Source: Granulicella tundricola MP5ACTX9 (GTDB lineage Bacteria > Acidobacteriota > Terriglobia > Terriglobales > Acidobacteriaceae). From it: a stretch of 64,000 nt of DNA. The translations under genes were made by a program, and so were the position numbers. Every line of letters begins with the position of its first letter. The stretch's first letter is position 1. The stretch covers positions 248,001 through 312,000 of the forward strand of contig NC_015057.1 of assembly GCF_000178975.2 (NCBI RefSeq), in the 5' to 3' direction. Of this stretch, positions 55,314-62,848 are shown in pieces. The notes beneath the pieces are model-generated. The model searched no databases, was not told the DNA's origin, and saw only the letters and a list, made by a program, of their open reading frames with translations.

Positions 55314-57677
55314 ATGGAGAGCATGAATGTTTGTGCTCGGTTGGTCCGTATCGTTTGTGGGATGGCTTTGGTGGTTGTGCCGGCTGGGCTGTTTGCCCAG
55401 GCGAGTGGGTATGAGGCGGTGAATCCGTTCATTGGCACGGGTGCGGATGGGCATACGTATCCGGGGGCTACGGTGCCGTTCGGGATGGTGCAGTTGAGCC
55501 CGGATACGCAGATCAACTCGTTCAAGCACAGCTATAAGTGGGCGGCGGGATACCGGTATGAAGATGGGACGATTCTGGGGTTTTCGCATACGCATTTTTC
55601 GGGTGCGGGGCACTCGGATCTTGGGGACTTTCTGGTGCAACCGATCTCTGGTGAGGTGAGGCTGGAGCCGGGTGATGCGAACCAGCCGGGTTCGGGCTAT
55701 CGGTCTGGGTTTAGTCATGCGACGGAGGTTGCTAAGCCGGGGTACTACGCTGTTACGCTGGCGGACTATGGCGTGCGTGCGGAGTTGACGGCGACGGCGC
55801 GGGTGGGGGTGCATCGGTACACGTTTCCTGCGGGGAAGCCGGCGCATGTGCTGATGGATATGCGGTCTTCCATCTATAGCTATCCGGGCAAGGTGCTGTG
55901 GTCCAGGCTGCGGGTGAGGAATGATGGGACCGTGACGGGGATGAGGGAGACTCGCGGGTGGGCTCCGGGACGTCAGCTTTACTTTGCGATGAAGTTCTCC
56001 GTCCCGATGGCAACGCATGAGATCTACGACAAGGAGCCTCTGCCGGTGGAGTACAGGGGCTTCAAGACGCCGGGCAATAATGCGGCCGATACGCAGGCGA
56101 TGGAAGGCCGCGGGCTGATTGGGGTGTTCGACTTTGGCGAGATGAAAGGGCCGCTGGTGGTGAAGGTGGCGCTTTCGCCGACGAGCGAGGATGAGGCCAT
56201 GGCGAACCTGAACGCGGAGGTTGCGGGGTTCGACTTTGACGCTGTTCATGCGCAGGCGAAGGCTACCTGGGAGAAGGCGCTGGGTGCGGTGCAGCTAACG
56301 GCTGCTCCTGATATGCGGACGAATTTATATACGGCGCTTTATCACGCGCTGCTGGCTCCGGGGACTGCGATGGATGTGGATGGGAGCTATCGCGGGCCGG
56401 ATAACCAGGTGCATCATGCGGATGGATTTCATTTTGTGAGCAGCTTGTCTTTGTGGGATACGTATCGGGCGGAGCAGCCGCTGATGACGCTGCTGGAGCC
56501 TGAGGCGCGGACGACGGACCTGGTGCGGTCGCTGATGGCTTCACAGCAGGAGAGTCCGTTTGGGATGCTGCCGGTGTGGCAGTTTCAGGGGATCGAGACG
56601 TGGTGCATGATTGGGTATCACGCGGTGCCGGAGATTGCGGATGCGGTGATGAAGGGGATTGGCGGGTTCGACGCGAACAAGGCGCTGGATGCGATGGTGG
56701 CGACGGCTGACTATGCTCCGTATGGGCATCTGGGCGAGTACATGAAGCTGGGGTATGTACCTATCGACATCAGCAATGCGGGTACAGATGGAAGCTCGCA
56801 CGATGAGTCGGTTTCGCAGACGATCGAGTATGCGTATGACGACTGGACGATCGCTCGGGTGGCGCGGAAGCTGGGGCGTAACGATGTAGCCGTGCGGTTC
56901 GAGAAGAGGGCAGGGAACTGGAAGAATGTGTTCGATACGGCGGATGGATTCTCTGAGCCTCGGAAGGCGGACGGGAGCTGGCGGGTGCCGTTCAATCCGG
57001 CCAAGGCTGGTGCGGGCAGCGGGTTTACGGAGGGGAATTCGTGGCAGTACTCGTGGTATCAGCCGCAGGATGAGGCGGGGCTGATCAAGCTTCTGGGTGG
57101 CGATGAAAAGCTTGTGGCCAAGCTGGATGCGATGTTCAATGCGAAGGTCGATCCGAAGGACTATGCGGATGTGGAGGATATGGCGGGGCTGATTGGGCAG
57201 TATGTGCATGGCAATGAGCCGAGCCATCACCTGGCGTATCTGTATGCGTATGCGGGGCAGCCGTGGCGGGTGCAGGAGAGGCTGAAGCAGATTGTGGAGA
57301 GCCAGTACAAGCCTGCGCCGGATGGGCTGGTGGGGAACGATGACCTGGGGCAGATGTCGGCTTGGCTGCTGTTTACAGGGCTGGGGTTTTATCCGGTGGC
57401 TCCTGGGACGAACGAGTATGTGATAGGGCGGCCGTTTGTGGAGCGGGCGGTGTTGAAGCTGCCGAATGGCCGCTCGTTTACCGTTGTGGCGGACGGGATG
57501 AGTGCGGAGCATCCGTATGTGGGAAGCGTGACGCTGGATGGGAAGGCGCTGACGCGGAGCTTCGTGACGCATGAGGAGATTATGCGGGGCGGAGAGCTGC
57601 GGTTTGTGATGTCGGGTACGGCGAATAAGAGCTGGGGGAGTGGGAGCGGGGCTCGGCCTTACTCTATGTCGCGGTAG
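55314..57677 (+). CDS. Secreted GH92 alpha-1,2-mannosidase-like glycoside hydrolase
   Basis: 787 residues. The ATG at 55314 or the one at 55323 may be used; GGAG at 55316-55319 is short-spaced for the latter. A signal peptide ends near PAGLFAQ. The family-92 N-terminal part is clear: VNPFIGTGADGHTYPGATVPFGMVQLSPDT. SLSLWDTYRAEQPLMTLLEP and, near the C-terminus, VGNDDLGQMSAWLLFTGLGFYPVAPGTNEYVIG are the core signatures with the catalytic acidic residues. GH92 enzymes are calcium-dependent exo-alpha-mannosidases acting on N-glycans and yeast mannan. First gene of a run with two micro-proteins and a GH43, all on one strand. A 15-bp iteron core lies by chance or design at 55683. Confidence 0.93.
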   Translation: MESMNVCARLVRIVCGMALVVVPAGLFAQASGYEAVNPFIGTGADGHTYPGATVPFGMVQLSPDTQINSFKHSYKWAAGYRYEDGTILGFSHTHFSGAGHSDLGDFLVQPISGEVRLEPGDANQPGSGYRSGFSHATEVAKPGYYAVTLADYGVRAELTATARVGVHRYTFPAGKPAHVLMDMRSSIYSYPGKVLWSRLRVRNDGTVTGMRETRGWAPGRQLYFAMKFSVPMATHEIYDKEPLPVEYRGFKTPGNNAADTQAMEGRGLIGVFDFGEMKGPLVVKVALSPTSEDEAMANLNAEVAGFDFDAVHAQAKATWEKALGAVQLTAAPDMRTNLYTALYHALLAPGTAMDVDGSYRGPDNQVHHADGFHFVSSLSLWDTYRAEQPLMTLLEPEARTTDLVRSLMASQQESPFGMLPVWQFQGIETWCMIGYHAVPEIADAVMKGIGGFDANKALDAMVATADYAPYGHLGEYMKLGYVPIDISNAGTDGSSHDESVSQTIEYAYDDWTIARVARKLGRNDVAVRFEKRAGNWKNVFDTADGFSEPRKADGSWRVPFNPAKAGAGSGFTEGNSWQYSWYQPQDEAGLIKLLGGDEKLVAKLDAMFNAKVDPKDYADVEDMAGLIGQYVHGNEPSHHLAYLYAYAGQPWRVQERLKQIVESQYKPAPDGLVGNDDLGQMSAWLLFTGLGFYPVAPGTNEYVIGRPFVERAVLKLPNGRSFTVVADGMSAEHPYVGSVTLDGKALTRSFVTHEEIMRGGELRFVMSGTANKSWGSGSGARPYSMSR

Positions 57678-57736
57678 GGTTTGGCTACCGGTTTTGAGGC
57701 GGAATCTGGTATCTTTACTGGCACGGAGGTGTCGGC

Positions 57737-58012
57737 GTGACGAATTTACAGTTGCTGCTTGCGATCGGCATTCCGAGTCTACTGGTGATGTTTGGGATTT
57801 TGCTCAATCGCCAAGAGGCGGCCTCGCTTCGTGCTGAGATTGGTCAGCTTCGTGGGGAGATGAAGTCAGAGATTGGTCAACTCCTTGCGGAGATGAAGTC
57901 AGAAAATAATCAGCTACGTAATGAGATCATCACTCTCCGGGACAATATTCACGAGGACATGATGGGTGTCCATGAGCGTCTGCGCGCGGTTGAGACTCGG
58001 CAGGGGATTTAG
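57737..58012 (+). CDS. Micro-protein 1: membrane helix plus coiled coil
   Basis: 91 residues, GTG at 57737 with GGAGG at 57724-57728. The N-terminal helix (LQLLLAIGIPSLLVMFGILL, residues 4-23) is followed by a coiled coil with internal repeats (LRAEIGQLRGEMKSEIGQL, then LLAEMKSENNQLRNEI). The C-terminus ends in EDMMGVHERLRAVETRQGI. Not recognised as a named family. The first 16 residues resemble those of the next small gene (MTxLQxLLxIGIPSLL), so the two are related. Probable inner-membrane protein with a cytosolic or periplasmic coiled-coil stalk. It sits between GH92 and GH43 genes. Confidence 0.75.
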   Translation: MTNLQLLLAIGIPSLLVMFGILLNRQEAASLRAEIGQLRGEMKSEIGQLLAEMKSENNQLRNEIITLRDNIHEDMMGVHERLRAVETRQGI

Positions 58013-58029
58013 CTCGTGCGAGGGACTGC

Positions 58030-58212
58030 GTGACTGGACTCCAGGAACTTCTTTCGATTGGCATTCCGAGCTTACTAATCGCTCTCGCCTGGTTGAGTGA
58101 GACTGTTCAACTCAGGCGTATTGAGGCTGAGTTGATTGGCTTTCGGAAAGATCGATCAAGCATGCGTGAAGAGCATCGGCGAGATCGGCTCAAGCTGCTG
58201 GGTTCACGATGA
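58030..58212 (+). CDS. Micro-protein 2: short paralogue of micro-protein 1
   Basis: 60 residues, GTG at 58030 with GAGG at 58020-58023. It opens MTGLQELLSIGIPSLLIALAWL, like the preceding protein, and ends in a basic helix (FRKDRSSMREEHRRDRLKLL). The stop overlaps the GH43 start by four bases (ATGA), so it is co-translated with that enzyme. This coupling and the related neighbour support that it is a real gene. No function can be assigned; it may be a small membrane anchor or stress-type regulator. Confidence 0.65.
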   Translation: MTGLQELLSIGIPSLLIALAWLSETVQLRRIEAELIGFRKDRSSMREEHRRDRLKLLGSR

Positions 58213-59285
58213 AAAAGAGCTTTCAGGCTGCGCTCATTCTTTTTGTGCTGATGCAGTTTGCCGGACTTGCGTGGGGGCAGGCTCCTACGGGGCTTGGGGA
58301 GCAGGGTTGGTATGCCGATCCGGAGGCGCACGTTTTTGCCGGGGAGTACTGGATCTATCCGACCTACTCCGATCCTGCACCGTTGCCTGTGGGTGCGTCT
58401 CAGTTTACGGAGTTGCAGCAGGCTCGTCGTGATGAGAAGGGGTTGCGCAAGGCGTATCTGCAGCAGACGTTTATGGATGCGTTTTCTTCTCCCGACCTGG
58501 TGCATTGGATCAAGCATCCGCATGTGCTGGATGTGAAGAACGTGCCGTGGGCGGCGTATGCGGTTTGGGCTCCCTCCGTGATCGAGCTGAAGGGGAAGTA
58601 CTATCTGTTCTTTGGCGCGAACGATATTCAGAAGGATGAGACTACGGCTGGTGGGATCGGGGTGGCGGTCAGCGATTCGCCCGGTGGTCCGTTTGTGGAT
58701 GCGATTGGAAAGCCTTTGATTGGTGCGTTTTATAACGGTGCTCAGCCGATCGATCCGTTTGTGTACCAGGATGATGATGGCAGGATCTACCTGTACTACG
58801 GTGGGCAGGGGCACTGCAATGTGGTGGGGTTGACGGCGGATCTGAAGGCGGTGACACCGCTTCCTGATGGCGAACTCTATAAGGAGATTACGCCGGCCGA
58901 GTATGTCGAAGGGCCGTTTCTGATCAAGCGGAATGGTGTGTATTACTTCATGTGGTCGGAGGGGGACTGGGGCGATTCAAGCTATGGCGTTGCGTATGCG
59001 CGGAGCAGCAGTCCGATAGGGCCGTTTACGCGGGTGGGCAAGATTCTGCAGACGGATGCGCGTGTGGCGAATGGGCCGGGGCATCACTCGGTGATCCATC
59101 TTCCGGGGACCGATGAGTGGTACATCGTCTATCATCGTCATCCGCTGGGGAATACGGAGCCGAATCAGCGTTTGATGGCGATCGACCGGATGTACTTTGA
59201 CAAGGACGGGAAGATCGTTCCGGTGAAGATGACGGCGAAGGGTGTGGCGGCAAGACGGCTGGGTGGAGATTCACAGGCTCGATAA
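58209..59285 (+). CDS. Secreted GH43 arabinosidase/xylosidase-like enzyme
   Basis: 358 residues, ATG at 58209. The signal peptide is MKKSFQAALILFVLMQFAGLAWG. The five-blade propeller of family 43 is marked by its three acidic residues: the base in WYADPEAHVF, the middle Asp in PIDPFVYQDDDGRIYLYY, and the acid in EYVEGPFLIKRNGVYYFMWSEG. HHSVIHLPGTDEWYIVYHRH near the end is also typical. Family members cut arabinose, xylose or galactose side chains; which one is open. Translationally coupled to micro-protein 2, and followed 53 bp later by fhs. Confidence 0.93.
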   Translation: MKKSFQAALILFVLMQFAGLAWGQAPTGLGEQGWYADPEAHVFAGEYWIYPTYSDPAPLPVGASQFTELQQARRDEKGLRKAYLQQTFMDAFSSPDLVHWIKHPHVLDVKNVPWAAYAVWAPSVIELKGKYYLFFGANDIQKDETTAGGIGVAVSDSPGGPFVDAIGKPLIGAFYNGAQPIDPFVYQDDDGRIYLYYGGQGHCNVVGLTADLKAVTPLPDGELYKEITPAEYVEGPFLIKRNGVYYFMWSEGDWGDSSYGVAYARSSSPIGPFTRVGKILQTDARVANGPGHHSVIHLPGTDEWYIVYHRHPLGNTEPNQRLMAIDRMYFDKDGKIVPVKMTAKGVAARRLGGDSQAR

Positions 59286-59338
59286 GCGGGAGTGTGGCGG
59301 CTTGCTTCCGAGGGCCCGAGGGTGATCTTCTATAGAGC

Positions 59339-60997
59339 GTGACTATTTCTAAGAACTCCCAGAACGCCCTTTCCGAGAACCAGCCTGCTGCACTGCTGCC
59401 GATTCAGACCATCGTCAAAAAACTAGCGCTGCCTGAGCAGTATGTGGAGCAGCTTGGGCCTTATGGGGCCAAGGTCAAGCTTGGGCTGCTGGAGGATGTG
59501 GCGCTGCCGCGGCGCGGGAAGATGATCCTGGTGACGGCGACGACGCCGACGACCTCCGGCGAGGGTAAGACGGTTACGGCGATTGGGCTGACGCAGGGGT
59601 TGGAGCGGATCGGCAAGAGCGTGGTGATTACGTCGCGCGAGCCTTCGCTGGGACCGGTGTTCGGGATGAAGGGCGGCGCGGCGGGCGGTGGGCGTGCTCG
59701 CGTGGAGCCTGCGGACAAGATCAACCTGCACTTCCACGGCGACTTCCATGCGATTACGAGCGCGCACAATCTGCTGGCGGCGCTGATCGACACGCATTTG
59801 TTTCATGGGAACGATCTGGATCTCGATCCGGCGTCGATTACGTGGCCGCGCAGCATGGATATGAACGATCGCGCGCTGCGGCGGATCGTGGTGCAGGCGG
59901 GCGGGAAGCGCGATGGGCATGACCGTGCCACGGGCTTTCTGATTACGGCTGCGTCCGAGATCATGGCGATTTTGGCACTGGCGACCGGGCGTGAGAATCT
60001 GCGGGCGAGGCTGGCGAGGATTGTGATTGGAAGCACGCGGGCGGGTGAGCCGGTGCGGGCGGAACAGCTCGATGCGACAGGGCCGATGATGGCTCTGCTG
60101 ACCGATGCGCTGCTGCCGAACCTGGTGCAGACGAGCGAGGGAACGCCGGCGCTGGTGCACTGCGGGCCGTTTGCGAACATTGCGCATGGGACGAGCTCTG
60201 TGCTGAGCCAGTATATGGGGTTGCAGCTTGCGGACTACGTGATCAACGAGTGCGGGTTTGCGAGCGACCTGGGCTTTGAGAAGTACATGGATATCGTGAT
60301 GCCTGCGTCCGGCATCAAGCCGGCGGCGGCGGTGCTGGTGACGACGCTGAAGTCCGTGACGACGCAGGGTGAGGGCAACCTGGAGCGCGGGTTTGCGAAC
60401 CTGGGCAAGCATATCCAGATCCTGCGCGGGTTCGGGCTTCCGACCGTGGTGGCGATCAATCAGTTCCCGAACGATGCGCCGGAGGAGCTGGCGAAGATCG
60501 AGCAGTTCTGCCGGGAGCAGGGTGCGAACTTTGCGCTTTCGCAGGCGTTCAGCAAGGGCGGCGAAGGTGCGGTGGCGCTGGCGGAGGAGGTCGTAAGGAC
60601 GATCGAGGCGAACCCGGAGCCAAAGCCGATCAGCATGTATGGGCCGGAGGATTCGGCCGAGGAGAAGATCGGTAAAGTGGCTCGTGGCGTGTATGGGGCC
60701 AAGGATGTTGAGTTCAGCGATGAGGCTCGCGCGAAGCTGGCGAAGTTTGCCGAGTGGGGATTTGGGGCGCTGCCGGTTTGTATTGCGAAGACGCAGTACT
60801 CGCTGTCCGACGATCCGAAGTTGCCGGGTGCGCCGACCGGATGGACGCTGCACATTAATGATGTTTCGCTGTCGGCTGGTGCGGGGTTCCTGGTGGCGAT
60901 CTCAGGCAGCATGATGCTGATGCCGGGACTGCCGAAGGAGTCTCGGGCTGCGCTGATTGATGTGGATGCGGATGGGAATGTTACTGGGATGAGCTAA
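59339..60997 (+). CDS. fhs: Formate-tetrahydrofolate ligase
   Basis: 552 residues, close to the usual 555-560. The start is the GTG at 59339, with only a weak site (AGAG) in front. The ATP loop is TPTTSGEGKTVTAIGLTQGL (family form TPTPxGEGKTT). EPSLGPVFGMKGGAAGGGRA and INLHFHGDFHAITSAHNLLA follow with the substrate-binding residues. The enzyme joins formate to tetrahydrofolate at the cost of ATP and feeds one-carbon units to purine, thymidylate or methionine synthesis. It is cytosolic. The gene stands behind the secreted GH43 gene, an unusual neighbour for a core metabolic enzyme. Its 3' end has a strong bidirectional terminator. Confidence 0.97.
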   Translation: MTISKNSQNALSENQPAALLPIQTIVKKLALPEQYVEQLGPYGAKVKLGLLEDVALPRRGKMILVTATTPTTSGEGKTVTAIGLTQGLERIGKSVVITSREPSLGPVFGMKGGAAGGGRARVEPADKINLHFHGDFHAITSAHNLLAALIDTHLFHGNDLDLDPASITWPRSMDMNDRALRRIVVQAGGKRDGHDRATGFLITAASEIMAILALATGRENLRARLARIVIGSTRAGEPVRAEQLDATGPMMALLTDALLPNLVQTSEGTPALVHCGPFANIAHGTSSVLSQYMGLQLADYVINECGFASDLGFEKYMDIVMPASGIKPAAAVLVTTLKSVTTQGEGNLERGFANLGKHIQILRGFGLPTVVAINQFPNDAPEELAKIEQFCREQGANFALSQAFSKGGEGAVALAEEVVRTIEANPEPKPISMYGPEDSAEEKIGKVARGVYGAKDVEFSDEARAKLAKFAEWGFGALPVCIAKTQYSLSDDPKLPGAPTGWTLHINDVSLSAGAGFLVAISGSMMLMPGLPKESRAALIDVDADGNVTGMS

Positions 60998-61044
60998 GAA
61001 CAACGGCAACTGCAACCGCAACCGACTGCGGGGATGAAAAGGAT

Positions 61045-61095
61045 AAAAAAGCGATCAAGGCGGATTGGATTTGCTCCGGCCTTGATCGCTTTTTT
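61045..61095. terminator. Bidirectional terminator between fhs and the GH1 gene
   Basis: Perfect 17-bp stem AAAAAAGCGATCAAGGC (61045-61061) / GCCTTGATCGCTTTTTT (61079-61095). The A and T runs on both sides give a T tract in either direction, so it fits the two convergent genes. Confidence 0.93.
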
Positions 61096-61108
61096 GTTTA
61101 AGACCGAC

Positions 61109-62578
61109 TTAGACTACTCGGTTCTCTTTGATGACTTGTTTGTAGAACTTGGCGCTTAGTTTGGGGGTGCGCTTCTGGGTTTTGAAGTCGACGTAGGTGA
61201 TGCCGAAGCGCTTGTCGTAGCCGTCGGCCCACTCGAAGTTGTCGAGGAGACTCCAGAGGAAGTAGCCCTTGACGGGTACGCCCTCTGCGACGGCGCGCTG
61301 AAGCTGCGTGAGGTAGTTGCGCAGGAACATGGTGCGGTCGGTGTCGTAGACCTGGCCGTCTGGGGCTAGGACGTCGGCTGAGGATGCGCCGTTCTCCGTG
61401 ATGTAGATCTCCTTGACGTTCCAGAGCTCGGCGCAGAGGCGGGGGCTCCAGTAGAGACCCTCCGGGCCGACGTGCAGCCAGGGGCTGAGCATGTGGGGGT
61501 AGGAGGCGGGGGAGGGGACGACGGTGTAGCCCTTGTCTGAGCCATCGGCGCGAACGTACTCCGGCTGGTAGACGTTGAGGCCGACGAAGTCCATGGGGGC
61601 GGAGATGGTCTTCATCTCCTCCGGCGTGAAGTGGGGGGCGTCGGCCCCGAGACGCTTGAGGTAGTGGTCGGTGTAACGGCCTTCCATGAGCACGGTGAGG
61701 AACATGGCGTTCTCTTCGCGGTAGGCCTTGCGTGCGGCTTCAATGTGCTCTGGCGTCTCGATGACCGGTGCGGTGGCGGTGGCGTTGTCCGCGATGCCGA
61801 CCTTGGTGCCGGGCTTGGTCTGGGCGCGAATGGCCTGGACGCTGAGACCGTGGGCGAGGACGACGTAGTGGTTGAGCTGCGCGACGCGTTTGGCGTCGAG
61901 GCGGAGGCCGGGTGCGTGGCGGCCGTCCTTGTAGCCGATCTCGACGAAGGAGCGCATCTCGTTCATGGTCATGAAGTGCTTGACGCGGTCGTTGAGCTTG
62001 TTGGCGGTGTATCCGGCGTAGTCTGCGAACGCCTTGGCGACGTCCTTGTTCTCCCATCCGCCCTTGTCCTGGAGGGTCTGGGGGAGGTCCCAGTGGTAGA
62101 GGGTGCAGAAGGGCTGGATTCCGGCTTCAAGGAGGGAATCGCACATGCGGTTGTAGAAGTCGACGCCCTGCTGGTTGGGCTGGCCGGTGCCGGTGGGAAA
62201 GATGCGGCTCCAGGAGACGGAGAAGCGGCAGGTCTTGAGGCCGATGTCCTTCATGAGGGCGATGTCTTCTTTATAGCGGTGGTAGTAGTCGTCGGCGACG
62301 TCCCCGGTGTCTCCGTTGGCGACCTTGCCGGGGGTGTGGGAGAAGGTGTCCCAGATGGATGGGCCGCGGCCGCCTTCCTTGACTGCGCCTTCTACCTGGT
62401 AGGAGGCGGTGGCGGAGCCCCAGAGGAAGCCCTGAGGAAAGTGGCGGCGAGGGTCAGTGCTGATGGCGGGTGCGGCCTGCGCGGAGGCGGGCGTGGTGCC
62501 GAGATTGGCGAGCGAGAGCGCTGCGGTCGAACCGCCGATTACCTTGGCGAAACTGCGTCGAGAGAGTTTGTCGGACAC
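61109..62578 (-). CDS. Tat-exported GH1 beta-glucosidase
   Basis: The start is the GTG at 62578 (VSDKLSRRSFAKVIGG), with AAGGAG five bases upstream; the open frame to 62704 adds a Pro-rich stretch with no site and crosses the operator candidate. The 489-residue protein has a twin-arginine signal (SRRSFAKV). The GH1 motifs are present: FPQGFLWGSATASYQVEGA, CRFSVSWSRIFPTG, the acid/base E207 in FMTMNEM (usual form T-x-N-E-P, here Met replaces Pro), and the nucleophile E395 in YITENGA. EWADGYDKRFGITYVDFKTQKR closes the barrel. It hydrolyses beta-glucosides or similar sugars, probably in the periplasm. A 16-bp element shared with the GH35/receptor 2 region lies 122 bp upstream. Confidence 0.95.
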   Translation of the reverse strand: MSDKLSRRSFAKVIGGSTAALSLANLGTTPASAQAAPAISTDPRRHFPQGFLWGSATASYQVEGAVKEGGRGPSIWDTFSHTPGKVANGDTGDVADDYYHRYKEDIALMKDIGLKTCRFSVSWSRIFPTGTGQPNQQGVDFYNRMCDSLLEAGIQPFCTLYHWDLPQTLQDKGGWENKDVAKAFADYAGYTANKLNDRVKHFMTMNEMRSFVEIGYKDGRHAPGLRLDAKRVAQLNHYVVLAHGLSVQAIRAQTKPGTKVGIADNATATAPVIETPEHIEAARKAYREENAMFLTVLMEGRYTDHYLKRLGADAPHFTPEEMKTISAPMDFVGLNVYQPEYVRADGSDKGYTVVPSPASYPHMLSPWLHVGPEGLYWSPRLCAELWNVKEIYITENGASSADVLAPDGQVYDTDRTMFLRNYLTQLQRAVAEGVPVKGYFLWSLLDNFEWADGYDKRFGITYVDFKTQKRTPKLSAKFYKQVIKENRVV

Positions 62579-62700
62579 GGAGGCTCCTTGGCCTTTTGGG
62601 GATGAGGGTTGATCTTGATGAGGCTGGTCCGGCGGGAGGGTTGAAGCTCCTGCCTGATTATCTGACAGTGCGGGTGCGAATGCTACGGGTGGGGCTAAGG

Positions 62701-62716
62701 TCAATCGTTTGCCTAA
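62701..62716 (-). promoter_or_regulatory. Shared 16-bp operator candidate (copy 2)
   Basis: TCAATCGTTTGCCTAA on the plus strand, exactly the reverse complement of 30630-30645. It reads TTAGGCAAACGATTGA in the direction of GH1 transcription, the same orientation that copy 1 has towards GH35. Confidence 0.5.
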
Positions 62717-62793
62717 GCGCGGCGTACTTGGTTTGGAGCTGTCGTGGTGCTGGGGTCTGTTTTTGGGGCTTGCGAAACAGTGGGGAGGATGCC

Positions 62794-62824
62794 GCCGGAT
62801 CGAAGCTGTTGGCTTCGATCCGGC
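62794..62824 (-). terminator. Hairpin at the 3' end of TonB receptor 4
   Basis: Perfect 13-bp stem GCCGGATCGAAGC (62794-62806) / GCTTCGATCCGGC (62812-62824), five-base loop. On the minus strand no T run follows, so it may be an mRNA-stabilising hairpin or a weak terminator. Confidence 0.5.
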
Positions 62825-62848
62825 GATTTCCTTTGCAACGGATGCTGG

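Noticed and set aside
59423..60853. 476-codon frame antisense to fhs
   Set aside because: fhs is unmistakable on the other strand; the antisense translation is Arg-rich and without motifs.
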